Origin: an uncultured Lachnospiraceae bacterium
GTDB lineage: Bacteria; Bacillota; Clostridia; Lachnospirales; Lachnospiraceae
Assembly: GCA_934418055.1 (NCBI GenBank)
Contig: CAKRWX010000026.1
Location: forward strand, 1 to 16,417
Direction: 5' to 3'
DNA: 16,417 nucleotides
This document shows, one piece after another, positions 14,937 to 16,417 of this stretch. The notes beneath the pieces were generated by a model that made no database searches, was not told where the DNA came from, and worked only from the letters and a program-made list of their open reading frames with translations. Within the stretch, counting starts at the first letter, position 1. Each line of letters begins with the position of its first letter. Both the position numbers and the translations under genes were made by a program.

Positions 14937-15884
14937 ATGCTCTTTTTCCGGAAACATGATTCGGTCATAAATACTCCTTTTGAAATGAAAAATTGGATCA
15001 ATCGGCAGTCAAACCGCGTGAACAAAGGTTTCAATGAATTTTATAAAAAAATAATCGTAACTCTCCAAGTACGACTCCCTGAAAATACGGCAGCCAAATC
15101 CGGAAAAAGAGTGTCCTTTTCTGCCTCCGCCAGCATGACTGTGGAAGCTGCGCTGGTTTTGCCCTTGTTTTTGTTTGCCGGGTGTATTCTGATGCAGCCA
15201 TTTCAGATTTTAAATACCCAGAGACAAGTGCAGGAGATTCTGGAAGTGGTTGCCGAGGATATCAGTCAGAATGCAGGTGTGGCTTTCTATGGGGGTCAGA
15301 TATCGGAACAAATGACGGAAGCTGCCGCCTGGGCTTATGCGGAGGCTTCCGTGCGGAAAAAGACGGCGGATCTGCCCATGCAGAATTTGTCTCTTGGTCA
15401 GTCGCAGCTTTTAAAGGATGGGAAAACCATTGATCTGGTGGCGCATTACCAGATTATGATGCCATTTCCAGTGCTGGGGCTGGGGGCAGTGGAACGGACA
15501 AACCGCAGCTTTCGCTACGCCTGGACAGGATGTGATGGCGCGGTTGATGGAACAGAAGGTGGCCAGGAAGCAGATGAGGAGATGGTCTATGTGGGCCGGG
15601 ACAGTACCAGGTATCATTTGAGCCGCTCCTGTCATTATCTGAGTACAGAATTAAAAGGGATTTCCTATGCGAATCTAGAAGCTTACCGCAACAAGGATGG
15701 AACACGCTATAAGCCCTGTGACCGGTGCGGCGCATCCCATGGTGCAACCGTATATATCACGCCTTATGGAGAACGGTATCACGGAGATCCAGAATGCAGC
15801 GCACTGGCGGCCTATGTAAGAGAAGTACCGAAGTCCCAGGTGGAATATCTGGGGGCCTGTTCCTACTGCGGCGGTGGAAAATAA
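14937..15884 (+). CDS. tadE: TadE-like pseudopilin with two C-terminal zinc-site-like modules
   Basis: 315-aa protein. A long basic N-terminal region (residues 1-65) precedes a TadE motif, SMTVEAALVLPLFLFAG (Glu70 at +5 if cut after Ala65), a single membrane helix and an external pseudopilin body (about 95-200). An acidic linker follows (about 203-216), then two related modules. Module one has YH at 226-227, C232, C261 and C264. Module two has YH at 281-282, C287, C308 and C311. Each is H-x4-C...C-x2-C, a plausible tetrahedral zinc site resembling small Ada-like or nuclease-tail zinc modules (YH...C...PC..C). Such tails are not part of standard TadE. Start ATG 14937 has a good ribosome site. 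The next gene's ATG follows the stop immediately. Likely a minor pilin; the zinc role is inferred. Confidence 0.85.
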   Translation: MLFFRKHDSVINTPFEMKNWINRQSNRVNKGFNEFYKKIIVTLQVRLPENTAAKSGKRVSFSASASMTVEAALVLPLFLFAGCILMQPFQILNTQRQVQEILEVVAEDISQNAGVAFYGGQISEQMTEAAAWAYAEASVRKKTADLPMQNLSLGQSQLLKDGKTIDLVAHYQIMMPFPVLGLGAVERTNRSFRYAWTGCDGAVDGTEGGQEADEEMVYVGRDSTRYHLSRSCHYLSTELKGISYANLEAYRNKDGTRYKPCDRCGASHGATVYITPYGERYHGDPECSALAAYVREVPKSQVEYLGACSYCGGGK

Positions 15885-16417
15885 ATGGGGGATTTGTGGA
15901 TTGTGGAACGAATCATAAAAATTTTGTGGATGGTGAGTCTGTTTGTGGCTGCGATTCAGGATTTCAAAGAGCGGCAGGTGAGTGTGCCGCTGTTGTTGGT
16001 TGGCGCAGGAACGGGAATCCTGGGAGTTTGCCTGATGACTGGAGAAGAGTATAGAAAGTGGATGGAGACCGGGATCAATGCAGAACGTGTGAATCTGTTG
16101 GTAAAACTTGTGGAAATCCAGGTGGTAAGAATCGGAAAAGCGGCAGGGATCGGAGTAATGTTGTTGATCCTTGCAAAATTGACCAGAGGAGCCATTGGCG
16201 GTGGTGATGGACTCTTTTTTCTGATGTCGGCGTGTTATTGGGACTGGAAATGTCTGATGATTCTGTTTTTGGGAGCGCTTGCTGTTTCTTCTGCCTGGGG
16301 AATGGTTTTGCTGATGAAGCGACAGTGGAGCAGAGACGGGATTCATGCAGGGAAAATGATGGAGACGATTCCATTTTTAACCTGTTGTCTAGTTCCGGGT
16401 GTTTGTCTGGTTTGGAA
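15885..16417 (+). CDS. Second A24 prepilin peptidase, truncated by the window end
   Basis: At least 177 residues, open to the last base, so the C-terminus is missing. A hydrophobic N-terminal helix (IIKILWMVSLFVAAIQ) leads to the first catalytic aspartate, D26 (AIQDFKERQV). The second is D108 in AIGGGDGLF, the GxGD motif, surrounded by membrane helices (GIGVMLLILAKL, CLMILFLGALAVSSAWGMVLLM). It lacks the Pro-Asn that follows the first Asp in the operon's first copy (RKVPN), and has a longer loop between helices one and two, so the paralogues are clearly divergent. The ATG directly follows the tadE stop; only a weak GGTGG (15873-15877) lies upstream, suggesting translational coupling. It probably processes a subset of prepilin-like substrates, but redundancy cannot be excluded. 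Confidence 0.85.
   Translation, partial: MGDLWIVERIIKILWMVSLFVAAIQDFKERQVSVPLLLVGAGTGILGVCLMTGEEYRKWMETGINAERVNLLVKLVEIQVVRIGKAAGIGVMLLILAKLTRGAIGGGDGLFFLMSACYWDWKCLMILFLGALAVSSAWGMVLLMKRQWSRDGIHAGKMMETIPFLTCCLVPGVCLVW

Noticed and set aside
15675..16346. 223-codon minus-strand frame opposite tadE and the second peptidase
   Set aside because: His/Gln/Ser-rich shadow; the plus strand has two conserved families in the same place.
1..16417. Defence system, prophage, insertion sequence or CRISPR
   Set aside because: No transposase, integrase, phage structural, restriction or cas-like proteins and no spaced repeats were found; all genes fit wall hydrolase, glycogen, two-component or Tad pilus roles.

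Overview
The window looks like the chromosome of a low-to-mid GC anaerobic Firmicute, most likely a Lachnospiraceae member (Clostridia). This rests on strong AGGAGG-type ribosome binding sites, a VanRS-like two-component pair, GH13/GlgB glycogen enzymes, and a monoderm-type Tad pilus locus containing an Flp1-like pilin, a DUF5702-type protein and a TVEAAL-type TadE. Genus is not assignable from what I can see. I found no mobile element, CRISPR array, tRNA or rRNA.

Layout. (1) Bases 2-700, plus strand: the 3' part of a secreted cell-wall hydrolase with peptidoglycan-binding repeats, a Ser/Gly linker and an NlpC/P60 domain; its 5' end lies outside the window. (2) Bases 650-7257, minus strand: a tight five-gene run. 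In transcription order it holds a small DUF2508/YaaL-like protein, an intracellular GH13 alpha-amylase-family enzyme, the glycogen branching enzyme GlgB, an OmpR/VanR-type response regulator and its multi-pass histidine kinase. The kinase gene ends 51 bp inside the convergent hydrolase gene. (3) Bases 7258-7817: a 560-bp divergent intergenic region. It has a good sigma-A-type promoter for the rightward operon, an inverted repeat and two stem-loops on the side of the leftward operon, and a cre-like core just downstream of the rightward promoter. (4) Bases 7818-16417, plus strand: a Tad/Flp pilus operon that runs off the right edge.

The Tad operon order is: prepilin peptidase (A24), TadZ-like ATPase, TadA/CpaF ATPase, TadB, TadC-like protein, a 59-aa Flp1-like pilin, a large DUF5702-type protein, a TadE-like pseudopilin, and a second A24 peptidase cut by the window end. 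Most junctions overlap or lie within a few bases, so the genes are probably co-transcribed and translationally coupled. No secretin, CpaB or TadD is present, as expected for a machine crossing one membrane and a thick wall.

In the expected model, an A24 peptidase trims the pilin and pseudopilin. TadA powers assembly on the TadB/TadC inner-membrane platform, TadZ positions the machine, and the TadE-like and DUF5702 proteins act as minor or tip components.

The most unusual points are lineage elaborations of this machine. TadE carries two C-terminal H-x4-C...C-x2-C zinc-site-like modules. The TadC-like protein has a large extracytoplasmic insert with an Ig-like motif. TadZ has a degraded P-loop. 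The tadB start is out of frame with its best start codon. Both predicted prepilin cleavage sites have Ala instead of Gly at -1.
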